Assembly (NCBI GenBank): GCA_030690405.1
Contig: JAUYGU010000083.1
Span: forward strand, 1 to 29,221
Reading direction: 5' to 3'
DNA from: Dehalococcoidia bacterium
GTDB taxonomy: Bacteria > Chloroflexota > Dehalococcoidia > SM23-28-2 > RBG-16-64-32
DNA: 29,221 nucleotides
The position numbers and the translations under genes were made by a program. Shown in pieces: positions 22,699-29,221 of the stretch. Numbering within the stretch: the first letter of the stretch is position 1; the number at the start of each line of letters is the position of its first letter. The notes beneath the pieces are model-generated. The model was not told where the DNA came from. It saw only the letters and a program-made list of their open reading frames with translations, and searched no databases.

Positions 22699-23036
22699 AG
22701 CCGGGCGTCCTCAGGCCAGTCGAAGGCGAGCAGCCGCCGCAGGATGAGAGCCGACACCAGGCCGGCGCCCGCCAGCGGCAGCGCCCGCACGAGCGCCCAG
22801 GGAAGGGTGGCGGGGGGAGAGCCGCCAGGGAGTACCGTGAGCCAGGCCAGGAAGAAGAGGCTCTCCCCCATCGCACCCAGGGAGACCAGCGCCAGGGCGA
22901 ACACAGCCACCACGCGGGAGGCCGTCTCCTCTCGGCGCCGGCCCAGACGGTAGAGGAAGTAGGCAAGGTTGAAAGCGGCGCAGGCCGCAGTCAGGCCATC
23001 CAGGCCCGCCGCAGCGCTCCGCCAGGTGCCGGGCAT
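22695..23036 (-). CDS. three-helix membrane protein, first gene of a three-gene operon
   Basis: A 113-aa membrane protein with about three hydrophobic segments (roughly 8-30, 41-69 and 80-101), joined by a basic loop (RLGRRREETASR) and ending FDWPEDARL. The ATG at 23036 has GGAGG four nt upstream. The stop overlaps the next GTG by 4 nt. I do not recognise the family. The promoter about 55 nt upstream carries GAAC-N4-GTTC, so expression after DNA damage is possible; such a small membrane protein could act as a damage-induced inhibitor or holin-like factor, which is speculation. Confidence 0.65.
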   Translation of the reverse strand: MPGTWRSAAAGLDGLTAACAAFNLAYFLYRLGRRREETASRVVAVFALALVSLGAMGESLFFLAWLTVLPGGSPPATLPWALVRALPLAGAGLVSALILRRLLAFDWPEDARL

Positions 23037-23091
23037 GGGCGCCTCCCATCATCTGTACTGCGAACGACCGTCTCTGCATGTTGGCAGGCGG

Positions 23092-23121
23092 ATGATAGAA
23101 CGCCCGTTCGCTTAGCGCCAA
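23092..23121 (-). promoter_or_regulatory. promoter with LexA-box-like operator (three-gene operon)
   Basis: On the minus strand TTGGCG (23121-23116), an 18-nt spacer and TATCAT (23097-23092). GAACGGGCGTTC (23109-23098 on the minus strand) touches the -10, as in the terminase promoter. Confidence 0.7.
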
Positions 23122-23154
23122 CGGGGAGGCGTCAGCGGAGCGACGGCAGCGGCG

Positions 23155-23496
23155 CTAGCCTTCGGGACCCAGGCGTCGGCCGCCCAGCATGTGCAGGTGC
23201 AGGTGCGGGATCGTCATCCCGGCGTTCTCGCCCACGTTGAATGCGAGCCGGTAGCCCCGCTCGTCCAGCCCCTGCGCACGCGCGACCTGCGCCGCGGCGG
23301 CGAACAGGCGGCCCAGCAGCGGCCCCTGCTCGTCCGTCAGCTCCAGCGCGCTGGCGACGTGCCGCTTCGGGATCACCATGATGTGGACCGGCGCCCGCGG
23401 GTGGATATCGCGGATGGAGAAGACGAGATCGTCATCATAGAGCTTATCGACCTGCATCTTGCCCTGGGCCATGTTGCAGAACAGGCAGTCGGCCAT
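23155..23496 (-). CDS. HIT-family (histidine triad) protein, Hint-like
   Basis: A 113-aa HIT protein, a small cytosolic nucleotide hydrolase or transferase acting on AMP-linked substrates. It has the triad HLHLH (His98, His100, His102; PHLHLHMLGG), the N-terminal CLFC pair (Cys4 and Cys7) often binding zinc, and the VIPKRHVASALEL strand-helix. Length is normal for the Hint group. It lies 70 nt after the stop of the 26-aa peptide gene and may be on the same transcript. The context does not reveal its substrate. Confidence 0.93.
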   Translation of the reverse strand: MADCLFCNMAQGKMQVDKLYDDDLVFSIRDIHPRAPVHIMVIPKRHVASALELTDEQGPLLGRLFAAAAQVARAQGLDERGYRLAFNVGENAGMTIPHLHLHMLGGRRLGPEG

Positions 23497-23566
23497 GGAG
23501 ACAACCTCCGCAGCGAACGGGATAGCGAGACTATTCTAAGCCACCGACGCGAGTTCGTCCCCTCGC

Positions 23567-23647
23567 TTACCTGCCGGCGACGACCGGGATCACTGCGATA
23601 GCGAGGAGGAGGAGAGACGCCGCAAGAATAATGATGAACTGCATCAT
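23567..23647 (-). CDS. 26-aa hydrophobic membrane peptide with its own promoter
   Basis: The frame begins ATGATG at 23647 and encodes a single hydrophobic helix: MMQFIIILAASLLLL followed by AIAVIPVVAGR and a TAA. There is no ribosome site, but a good promoter ends 10 nt before the ATG, so a leaderless message is predicted. The size and hydrophobicity are those of small membrane toxins (TisB and relatives) or regulatory peptides. No antisense RNA could be identified. It is short, so chance cannot be excluded; the tight promoter fit is the main support. Confidence 0.5.
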   Translation of the reverse strand: MMQFIIILAASLLLLAIAVIPVVAGR

Positions 23648-23657
23648 CGTTTGCATA

Positions 23658-23696
23658 ATAGTACGGGCGCCCGACATCTCTGTCAAGCGCCCGTAC
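23658..23696 (-). promoter_or_regulatory. promoter spanned by a 10-bp inverted repeat
   Basis: On the minus strand TTGACA (23686-23681), a 17-nt spacer and TACTAT (23663-23658). GTACGGGCGC (23661-23670 on the plus strand) and GCGCCCGTAC (23687-23696) are perfect reverse complements 16 nt apart, flanking the -35. This would suit a repressor dimer site. Confidence 0.65.
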
Positions 23697-23737
23697 AAGG
23701 GGGTGCGTGCCTGCCTTGCGGCAGGTAATCGCCTGGT

Positions 23738-24574
23738 CTAGGGGCCACCGAGGAGGGCGAACGGCACCGCGTCCGGCGGCGCGCCGGGGATCTCCACCGG
23801 CTCGTTGTAGCCGAAGAAGCGCATCGTCGCGTCGAAGGCCATGGAGCCCGCGCCGAAGGCGAACTCGCCGTTCGCCGCTATCTTGTGCGGCAGCGTCGTG
23901 TCCGGGTCCACCCAGACGTCCAGCGTGAGCGGCCCGCTCACGCTCTCCAGCCCGAGGTCGGATGTCGCGCCGAAGGCGTCGCTGAACGCGCCCGCCATGT
24001 CGCCGAAGTCCATCGCCGTGTGGTAGTGCTGGAACGTGTCACCGTCCACCGTCTCCTGGCCCATGTCCTGCACATCACCGCCGATGCTCTCGATGAGCTT
24101 CTGGTAGTCCACCATGCTGTGGTCCGTCATCAGGTTCTCGAACGTCGATGGGTCCAGACCAAGCTCACTCAGGCCGGCATCGTCCAGCGAGATCTGAACC
24201 CAGCCCTGGCCGGGCATGTTCATGAACAGCACCTTGCCCAGCAAGAGCATCTCGAACGTACCCAGGCCCGTCACGTCCATCGTGGCGTGCATCTGGTCCG
24301 GCGCCTGGAACGCCATCTCCGAGCTCGCGTTGACCGCGAAGCCACCGGCGTTGATGTTGATCAAGAGCTCCGCCCGGAGCGAATCGACCTCCTGCTCGAA
24401 CCTTTCTGCCGATGCGTCGAGCACCTCTACCGGGTCCGCGGAGACCAGATCGCCGGAAGTGTCGCCGTCCGGGTAGTAGGTCTTATCGCCGCCGCCGCTC
24501 TTGCAGGCGAGGGCGAACAGCATAAGCAGCGACGCCGCGAGTGCCAGGGGAAGGGCCCGAATCAGTATCCGCAT
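23738..24574 (-). CDS. LppX/LprG-like lipoprotein
   Basis: A 278-aa lipoprotein with lipobox LFALA-C (Cys24) and a short Gly/Asp linker. The mature part matches the half-barrel layout of LppX_LprAFG-type or DUF6612-type lipoproteins: an N-terminal helix (VEVLDASAERFEQEVDSLRA), alternating beta strands (FAVNASSEMAFQAPDQMHAT, TFEMLLLGKVLFMNMPGQGW), a middle helix (VDYQKLIESIGG), and further strands with LTLDVWVDPDTTLPHKI. Proteins of this type sit outside the membrane and carry lipids or act in envelope processes. It is transcribed alone, away from the TfoX-like gene. Exact ligand unknown. Confidence 0.85.
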   Translation of the reverse strand: MRILIRALPLALAASLLMLFALACKSGGGDKTYYPDGDTSGDLVSADPVEVLDASAERFEQEVDSLRAELLININAGGFAVNASSEMAFQAPDQMHATMDVTGLGTFEMLLLGKVLFMNMPGQGWVQISLDDAGLSELGLDPSTFENLMTDHSMVDYQKLIESIGGDVQDMGQETVDGDTFQHYHTAMDFGDMAGAFSDAFGATSDLGLESVSGPLTLDVWVDPDTTLPHKIAANGEFAFGAGSMAFDATMRFFGYNEPVEIPGAPPDAVPFALLGGP

Positions 24575-24694
24575 ATCTCAACCTCAAACCATAGAGGGCA
24601 TTCTACACTTGATAAGATGGTGCCAGCATTAAAACGTTACGTAATCCGCGCCCGCCGGCGAGACCGCGCTGGACGGATCTAGATAGGAGCAGCC

Positions 24695-25044
24695 GTGGCC
24701 TACGACGAGGAGCTTGCCGAGCGAGTCCGCCGGGCGCTGGCCGGGCGCAAGGGCATCTCAGAGAAGAAGATGTTCGGCGGGATCGCCTTCATGCTGGGCG
24801 GCAACATGTTCTGCGGGATCGTGAAGGACCAGCTCATGGTCCGCGTGGGCCCCGAGCGGTACGATGACGCGCTATCCCGGCCCCACGCCCGCCCCATGGA
24901 CTTCACCGGCCCGCCATGCGGGGCATGGTGTACGTCGGGCCCGAGGGCTACCGGACGGACGACGGTTTGAAGTCGTGGGTGGAACAGGGGTTGGGCTTCG
25001 CGGCCTCGCTGCCGGCCAAGAAACCCTCGTCGACCGGCCGTTGA
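24695..25044 (+). pseudogene. TfoX N-terminal-domain-like gene with a frameshift
   Basis: The GTG start at 24695 has GGAG 5 nt upstream. The first part, VAYDEELAERVRRAL with KKMFGGIAFMLGGNMFCGIV and MVRVGPE, is a typical TfoX N-terminal domain (about 100-110 aa). Near 24905-24915 the frame breaks: the expected MDFTGRPMRGMVYVGPEGY continues as MDFTGPPCGAW in the first frame, while GMVYVGPEGYRTDDGLKSWV and the end ASLPAKKPSSTGR lie one frame over, stopping at 25042-25044. One missing base explains it. It may be a true lesion or a sequencing error; the rest of the domain is intact. Confidence 0.82.
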
Positions 25045-25105
25045 ACGGAGATGCGCCCGCGCCACCCTAAACCATCGGAAAATCGAGAAAGTTTCGCCAC
25101 CCCCC

Positions 25106-25134
25106 TTGACAACGGGAAGCTATCTTCCTATAAT
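25106..25134 (+). promoter_or_regulatory. consensus promoter of the PadR gene
   Basis: TTGACA (25106-25111), exactly 17 nt, then TATAAT (25129-25134), a perfect consensus. Only 6 nt separate the -10 from the ATG at 25141, so the transcript should start at or very near the ATG. A regulator could control itself by binding here. Confidence 0.9.
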
Positions 25135-25140
25135 TCGCCC

Positions 25141-25500
25141 ATGAGGAGAAAGCCGGGCCACCTGCTCCCCATCGAACTCACCATCCTAGAAGCCGGCATC
25201 CGCCTGCGCATGGAAGGCGTCGCCCACTTCTACGGGTTCTTGATCGCTCGAGAGATCAAGGAGCGCCAGGAGGCGCGTCTCCTCACCGCGCACGGCACGC
25301 TCTACAAGGCGCTCGACCGGCTGCAGCGGTTGGGCCTTCTGGAGAGCGAATGGGAGGACCCGCTGGTCGCGGCGCAGGCCAACCGCCCTCGCCGCCGGCT
25401 GTACTGGGTCACCGCCGCCGGCGAGGCGGCGCGTGTCCGCGCGAGCGAACCGATGCCGGCGACGGTAGCCAAGCCGCAGAGAGGCCTGGCCCCGTCATGA
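25141..25500 (+). CDS. PadR-like transcriptional regulator
   Basis: A 119-aa winged-helix protein. It begins MRRKPGHLLPIELTILEAGI and has the PadR pattern: helices (GVAHFYGFLIAREIKER), the recognition part LLTAHGTLYKALDRLQRLGLLES, and the wing with RPRRRLYWVTAAGEAA. In PadR proteins the TLYxAL(D/R)RL(x)xxGL segment is diagnostic. The ATG at 25141 is fixed by the promoter 6 nt upstream. Its stop overlaps the next start (ATGA), the usual arrangement of PadR regulators with a membrane protein they control. Ligand unknown. Confidence 0.9.
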   Translation: MRRKPGHLLPIELTILEAGIRLRMEGVAHFYGFLIAREIKERQEARLLTAHGTLYKALDRLQRLGLLESEWEDPLVAAQANRPRRRLYWVTAAGEAARVRASEPMPATVAKPQRGLAPS

Positions 25501-26123
25501 GCGCTCTCCTCGATATCGCTACGGGGATGACCCGCAGCTGGGTGTCGCTCTACACCAGCGGGCTGCCGCCGGAGTTCCGCGACTCCCGCCGCGCGGAGAT
25601 TGACTCCGACGTCTGGGAGCAGCAGCGCACCGCCGATCTGCTAAACCAGCCACAGGGGGAGACGTCCCTTCAGCTGCTGGCGCGGCTGGTCCTGGGCATC
25701 CCGTCAGACGTAACGTGGCGGCTCGAAACGGGCCGCTCAGCTCGAAGCGAAAGGAGCATATCCATGAACGAAGCATTGTACATGCGCGCCATGGTCGCCG
25801 CAGGCGTAGTCCTGGCACTATTTCTGATTCTTAGCGGCGTCGCCTCCATCGCCGACGCCCTTGTCCAGGGGGATTTGGCGAGCGGGCAGGCGGCGTTCGG
25901 CGCTATCTCGGTGGTCGCCGGAGCTGCCGTGGGTTCCGGACTACTGACTAGCAGGCGTAATCCGTTGCTCGGTATCGGCCTCGTGGCCGCTGGCGCAATC
26001 ACGGTCGCGGCCGCCTGGTACTGGATGTTGGTGATCACCGTGCCCATCGGCATTGCCTTGGTCGCCATCACCTACTTCCGCGCTCGCCCGGCGCTGCGGC
26101 GCCCGGAGCCCGGGCCCGCGTAG
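25497..26123 (+). CDS. membrane protein coupled to the PadR regulator
   Basis: A 208-aa protein. The first 80 residues are soluble, with SLYTSGLPPEFRDSRRAEID and SDVWEQQRTADL, a form seen in HAAS/DUF1700-type proteins encoded beside PadR regulators. Then come four hydrophobic segments (roughly 95-117, 126-148, 154-170 and 174-194). The ATG at 25497 overlaps the PadR stop by 4 nt. An internal ATG (25764, MNEALYMRAMV) also has an AAAGGAG site ahead of it, so a shorter membrane-only form is possible. It probably senses or answers to an envelope condition under PadR control; this is inference. Confidence 0.8.
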   Translation: MSALLDIATGMTRSWVSLYTSGLPPEFRDSRRAEIDSDVWEQQRTADLLNQPQGETSLQLLARLVLGIPSDVTWRLETGRSARSERSISMNEALYMRAMVAAGVVLALFLILSGVASIADALVQGDLASGQAAFGAISVVAGAAVGSGLLTSRRNPLLGIGLVAAGAITVAAAWYWMLVITVPIGIALVAITYFRARPALRRPEPGPA

Positions 26124-26145
26124 CACCGGCCCTCGCACACAGAAG

Positions 26146-26169
26146 CCGCCCCGGCAAATGCCGGGGCGG
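26146..26169. terminator. strong 11-bp hairpin between convergent genes
   Basis: CCGCCCCGGCA and TGCCGGGGCGG form a perfect stem with a 2-nt loop. It lies between the convergent PadR operon and acyl-CoA dehydrogenase gene and probably ends transcription from both sides. The following 100 nt (to 26275) hold no gene; they resemble a non-coding repeat (TGTCATTCTGAGCGC ... GAAGGAATCTTGGG). Confidence 0.7.
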
Positions 26170-26275
26170 ATCTTCTCTGTCATTCTGAGCGCCGACCACG
26201 CGCGTTCGGGCGAATCACGGTGGGGTCGCGAAGGAATCTTGGGTGGGGCGGGCAGTCGCCCTCGCAGAGTGTCCC

Positions 26276-27412
26276 CTAGACCTCCAGCATCTGCGCCACC
26301 AGCTCCCGGTGGTGGTCCGCGTCGCCCCACATCAGCTCCATCCACTTCTGCCGACGGAAGTACAGCTGGACCTTGTACTCCTTCGTGAAGCCGATGCCGC
26401 CGTGGATCTGCTGGCCGTGGGAGACCACCCGCCGCGAGGCGTCGGAAGTCCAAGCCTTCGCCATCGAGACCATCAGGTCGGCGTCCGGCTCGCCCTCTTG
26501 GAGCGACCAGGCCGCCTTGTAGGTGATGAACCGCGAGCCGTCGACGTCGATGACGACGTCGGCCAGCTTGTGCTGGACGGCCTGGAAGGAGCCGATGGGG
26601 CGCCCGAACTGGACGCGCTCCTTGGCGTAGTTCAGCGTCACATCGAAGTCCATCTGCGAGAGGCCCACCAGGTAAGCGCAGGCGGCCACCGTGGCGATCT
26701 TCTTCGTCTTCTCCACGGTGGGCCAGCCCTTGTCCACCTCGCCCAGGACGCCGGCGGCGGGGACCTTCACGTTCTCGAACTTCACCTCGCACTGCTTGTC
26801 CGAGGCGATCGTCTTGAGCGCCTCGAAGCTGATGCCGGGCGACCTGGAGTCCACGAGGAAGAGGGTGATCCCGTCTTCCGGCGTCTTGCCCTGGGAGGTG
26901 CGCGCCACGACGACCATCTGGTCCGTGACGTGCGCGTCGGGGACGAATAGCTTCACGCCGTTGAGCACGAAGTCGTTGCCCTGCTTCTTCGCCTCCAGCT
27001 GAACGCCGCCAGCGTCCCACTTGGCGGAGGGCTCCGTGAGCGCCAGCGTCATGATCAGCTCGCCGGCGGCGATCTTCGGCAGGAGCTGACTCTTCTGCTC
27101 CTCGCTGCCCGCTTCCATCACCGGCACGCCGCCGAGGACGACCGTGGAGATGTACGGCCCCGGCACCAGCGCCCGCCCGAACTCCTCCAGCAGCACCACC
27201 AGCTCGCACAGCTTCATGCCGGTGCCGCCGTACTCCTCCGGTATGATGAGCCCCATCCAGCCCTGCTGCGCCATCTTCCGCCACAGGTCCGGCGAGTACC
27301 CCTTCTCGTCCTCCTCCATCTCCCGCACGACCGACTCCGGGCACTCCTTCTCCAGGAAGTCGCGCGCGAAGTTCTTCAGTAGATCTTGCTGTTCGTCCAG
27401 TCCCAGGTCCAT
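26276..27412 (-). CDS. acyl-CoA dehydrogenase
   Basis: A 378-aa flavoprotein of the acyl-CoA dehydrogenase family, which inserts the 2,3-double bond in acyl-CoA and passes electrons to ETF. It begins MDLGLDEQQDLLKNFARDFL. Typical segments follow: GWMGLIIPEEYGGTGMKLCE, MTLALTEPSAKWD (signature 1), FVLNGVKLFVPDAHVTDQMV, the middle beta domain, and the C-terminal helix bundle ending QIHGGIGFTKEYKVQLYFRR, the second signature region. The ATG at 27412 has GGAGGA 8 nt upstream. It follows the other dehydrogenase by 140 nt on the same strand. The pair may act as a heteromer on an unusual acyl-CoA such as a sterol side-chain or branched substrate, as known for some actinobacterial pairs. Confidence 0.92.
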   Translation of the reverse strand: MDLGLDEQQDLLKNFARDFLEKECPESVVREMEEDEKGYSPDLWRKMAQQGWMGLIIPEEYGGTGMKLCELVVLLEEFGRALVPGPYISTVVLGGVPVMEAGSEEQKSQLLPKIAAGELIMTLALTEPSAKWDAGGVQLEAKKQGNDFVLNGVKLFVPDAHVTDQMVVVARTSQGKTPEDGITLFLVDSRSPGISFEALKTIASDKQCEVKFENVKVPAAGVLGEVDKGWPTVEKTKKIATVAACAYLVGLSQMDFDVTLNYAKERVQFGRPIGSFQAVQHKLADVVIDVDGSRFITYKAAWSLQEGEPDADLMVSMAKAWTSDASRRVVSHGQQIHGGIGFTKEYKVQLYFRRQKWMELMWGDADHHRELVAQMLEV

Positions 27413-27491
27413 GGGGGCGGTCCTCCTTCTGGTTTCGCTAGATGGCCGGTAGTCTCTCGTGAACGCGTGGGACCTCAATGCCCGACACGCT

Positions 27492-27513
27492 GCGGGCAGC
27501 TAAAGCTACCCGC
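27492..27513. repeat. hairpin between the two dehydrogenase genes
   Basis: GCGGGCAGCT and AGCTACCCGC pair with one mismatch around a 2-nt loop. It lies in the 140-nt gap between the two genes and could be a weak terminator or a message-processing site. Confidence 0.45.
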
Positions 27514-27552
27514 CTACCGTCTTTCTCCCTTTCCCGTTTCTCGTTTGCTTCC

Positions 27553-28737
27553 TCATTGCCGCGGCAGCCCCAGCCCGCGCATTGCGATGATGTTGCGCTG
27601 GATCTCCGGCGTGCCACCGCCCACGCTCATCCCCGTCTGCCACAGGTACTGCCGCTCGAACTTGCCGCGCAACGGCACGTACTTCGACTGCGGCTCAAGC
27701 TGCCCGTACAGCCCCATGATCTCCATGCCCGCCTTCGCCAGCCGCAGCTGCATGTCGGTGTTGAACAGCTTCGCGATGGACGACTCGTAGTTCGGCACCA
27801 GGCCGCGCGATTGCATCGACGCCACCCGGTAGGACAGCAGCTGGCCGATCTCCACCTCCAGCGCCGCGTCCGCCAGCCGCACGCGCACCGGCACCTCGTC
27901 GATCAGGCGCTTGCCGTTGTGCTTCGTCTCCTGGGCATACCCCACGATCTCCTCAAGCATCCGCCGCCCGCCCACGGCCCCCCCGATCGACGACCGCTCG
28001 AAGTCCAGCGTCGTCGCCGCCATGTACCAGCCCTGGTTCTCCTGGCCCAGCAGGCAGTTCTTGGGGATGCGCACGTTCTCGAAGAACATCTCGTTGAAGC
28101 CGTGGTTGTCCATCATGTCGATGAGCGGCCGGACGGTGATCCCGGGCGTCTTCATGTCCAGCAGGAAGTAGGAGATCCCCTTGTGCTTGGGCGCCTCCGG
28201 GTCCGTGCGGGCCAGCAGGATGCACCAGTCCGCCAGGTGGGCGCCGGAGGTCCAGATCTTCTGGCCGTTGATGATGTAGTCATCGCCGTCGCGGACGGCG
28301 CGCGTCTGGAGGGCGGCGAGGTCTGAGCCGGCGTTGGGCTCGGAGAAGCCCTGGCACCACATCGCCTCCGCGGCCGTGATCGCCCCCAGGTGCTTCTGCT
28401 TCTGCTCCTCGGTCCCGTACACGATGACCGTCGGCCCGACCCAGCCGACGCCGATGCTGCTGTAGCCGATGGGCGCCTGCTGATACGCCATCTCCTCGTT
28501 GAAGATGAGCTGCTGGATGACGCTCAGCCCCAGGCCGCCGTAATCGACCGGCCAGTGGGGCGCCACCCAGCGCTTCGCCGCCAGCTTCTTCGCGAAACCG
28601 CGGTAGATGTTCCACGTCTCAGGATCGCGGTCCCGCGTGAAGCGGTCTCCGCTCCAGTCCTTCGGCAGGTTCTCCCGGAGCCAGTCGCGGACCTCCTGGC
28701 GGAAGGCCTCTTCTTCGGGCGTGAGGCGAAAGTCCAT
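27553..28737 (-). CDS. acyl-CoA dehydrogenase
   Basis: A 394-aa acyl-CoA dehydrogenase, starting MDFRLTPEEEAFRQEVRDWL at the ATG 28737. Conserved parts: KRWVAPHWPVDYGGLGLS (about 54-71), MWCQGFSEPNAGSDLAALQT (signature 1, FAD-binding), GQKIWTSGAHLADWCILLARTD, NEMFFENVRIPKNCLLG, GWYMAATTLDFERS, and the C-terminal RNIIAMRGLGLP end. The GxPEIQRNIIA close is typical of the FadE-like group. Upstream in-frame sequence lacks family features and crosses the promoter. It is the first of the two dehydrogenases; EtfAB in this window would be their electron acceptor. Confidence 0.94.
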   Translation of the reverse strand: MDFRLTPEEEAFRQEVRDWLRENLPKDWSGDRFTRDRDPETWNIYRGFAKKLAAKRWVAPHWPVDYGGLGLSVIQQLIFNEEMAYQQAPIGYSSIGVGWVGPTVIVYGTEEQKQKHLGAITAAEAMWCQGFSEPNAGSDLAALQTRAVRDGDDYIINGQKIWTSGAHLADWCILLARTDPEAPKHKGISYFLLDMKTPGITVRPLIDMMDNHGFNEMFFENVRIPKNCLLGQENQGWYMAATTLDFERSSIGGAVGGRRMLEEIVGYAQETKHNGKRLIDEVPVRVRLADAALEVEIGQLLSYRVASMQSRGLVPNYESSIAKLFNTDMQLRLAKAGMEIMGLYGQLEPQSKYVPLRGKFERQYLWQTGMSVGGGTPEIQRNIIAMRGLGLPRQ

Positions 28738-29166
28738 GTGAGCGCCGTCACGATACCATGACGCGTACGTTAGGTGCAAGCGGAGTGGCACCGCTTCCAG
28801 GCCGTCCGCGCCCGCCTGGACCCCGCACCTATGAGCGCGTGGGGGGGGGGCAGCGCCAATCAGTGAAATGTTCAGTGTGGCTAACCAAATTGACAAGTTC
28901 CACTTACACTATCACAATTCAACTGTGAGACTGGAGGAACGCAATCCTCCTCTTCCATTGCCGACCTGTCGTTACCCGCCGCGTAACACACCGCCGGGGC
29001 ACGTTGTTGAATGAATGTCCGTTGTGACTGCCATACCGCAATCGGCTGCGACCCCGGTGCTCTTCGCGTAACAGCGTGCGCGCGCCCCGCATCTTGATTG
29101 GTGCAGCGACTAACTACACGGAGACAAGCGGGGTCGGCATGAAGCGAGTAAGGAAGACAGACTAGC
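28738..29166. other. 429-nt intergenic region before the last gene
   Basis: Apart from the promoter above, it holds a run of ten G (28841-28850), a plus-strand TTGACA (28890-28895) with CACAAT (28913-28918) 17 nt on, and a 6-bp hairpin GGAGGA/TCCTCC (28933-28950). No tRNA or coding frame was recognised. The long leader (about 240 nt) before the GTG at 29167 could be regulatory. Confidence 0.5.
28750..28779 (-). promoter_or_regulatory. possible promoter of the acyl-CoA dehydrogenase pair
   Basis: On the minus strand TTGCAC (28779-28774), an 18-nt spacer and TATCGT (28755-28750), with the ATG 12 nt on. It again suggests a short leader. Confidence 0.4.
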
Positions 29167-29221
29167 GTGGTTTCATCACAGCACTTCGACGAGTTCGTAG
29201 CTGATCACCTGCGTGCTGCTG
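29167..29221 (+). CDS. start of a gene cut by the right edge (possible sigma-factor-like)
   Basis: A GTG start with AAGGAAG 11 nt upstream opens a frame running to the edge: 18 codons reading MVSSQHFDEFVADHLRAA. The H-F-D-E-F-V-A pattern recalls the start of SigE-type extracytoplasmic sigma factors (region 2), but so few residues are visible that the identity is only a guess. Confidence 0.35.
   Translation, partial: MVSSQHFDEFVADHLRAA

Noticed and set aside
23658..23696. Counting this promoter as a fourth LexA-type site
   Set aside because: Its palindrome (GTACGGGCGC and complement, 16 nt apart) does not match GAAC-N4-GTTC; treated as a separate operator.
25941..27344. A 467-codon minus-strand frame across the acyl-CoA dehydrogenase
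   Set aside because: Out of frame with the dehydrogenase and low complexity; the 378-aa frame has all family motifs.
1..29221. tRNA, rRNA, CRISPR arrays, transposases
   Set aside because: Looked for cloverleaf ends, regularly spaced repeats and transposase motifs; none found by eye.

Overview
The window is high-GC, densely coded bacterial chromosome. An etfBA pair, two adjacent acyl-CoA dehydrogenases, an F420-type luciferase-like oxidoreductase, many alanine-rich lipoproteins and several apparently leaderless promoters together suggest an aerobic or facultative member of the Chloroflexota, perhaps Dehalococcoidia-related. That assignment is an inference from gene content; no rRNA or other marker gene is present.

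Left part (1-5230, minus strand): the start of a large NorD/CbbO-like protein (cut by the window edge), its CbbQ/NorQ-type AAA+ partner, dephospho-CoA kinase, a GNAT acetyltransferase and the electron-transfer flavoprotein genes etfB-etfA. A coiled-coil gene (5228-5701, minus) is divergent from the next block.

Copper/thiol operon (5816-12124, plus): seven tightly packed genes encode exported or membrane proteins. They are a small His/Cys protein, a CopC-like protein, a thioredoxin-fold lipoprotein, a DsbA-like lipoprotein, an HN(L/F)TH-motif lipoprotein, a CopC-CopD-cytochrome c fusion, and a second HN(L/F)TH protein. The DsbA-like gene carries an in-frame TGA exactly where the first cysteine of the CPFC active site belongs. 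A SECIS-like stem-loop follows with its apical-loop G 23 nt downstream. This is the strongest candidate for something unusual: a selenocysteine-containing thiol oxidoreductase inside a copper-handling operon.

Middle (12206-19441): a luciferase-like oxidoreductase; then a lower-GC two-gene cassette (59-aa protein plus a papain-like cysteine-peptidase-like protein) with its own promoter; then a phage-derived cluster on the minus strand (large terminase, Cys-rich HTH protein, 32-aa membrane peptide, portal, small membrane protein, XhlA-like protein) with no capsid or tail genes. Plus-strand genes 19664-22108 form a SipW/TasA-like secretion module (fibre-like protein, terminator, signal peptidase, FnIII protein).

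Right part (22131-29221): a three-gene minus operon, a HIT protein, a 26-aa hydrophobic peptide under its own promoter, a lipoprotein, a frameshifted TfoX-like gene, a PadR regulator with its membrane partner, two acyl-CoA dehydrogenases, and the first codons of a gene cut by the right edge.

Two themes link regions. First, three promoters (5739-5767, 18755-18783, 23092-23121) share a GAAC-N4-GTTC palindrome, or a one-base variant, directly upstream of the -10. This resembles the Gram-positive LexA box and suggests a shared SOS-type regulon. Second, a dispersed 22-23 bp repeat (CCTGTCCTGAGC...GTCGAAGG) occurs four times, twice inside reading frames. No rRNA, tRNA, CRISPR array or transposase was recognised.
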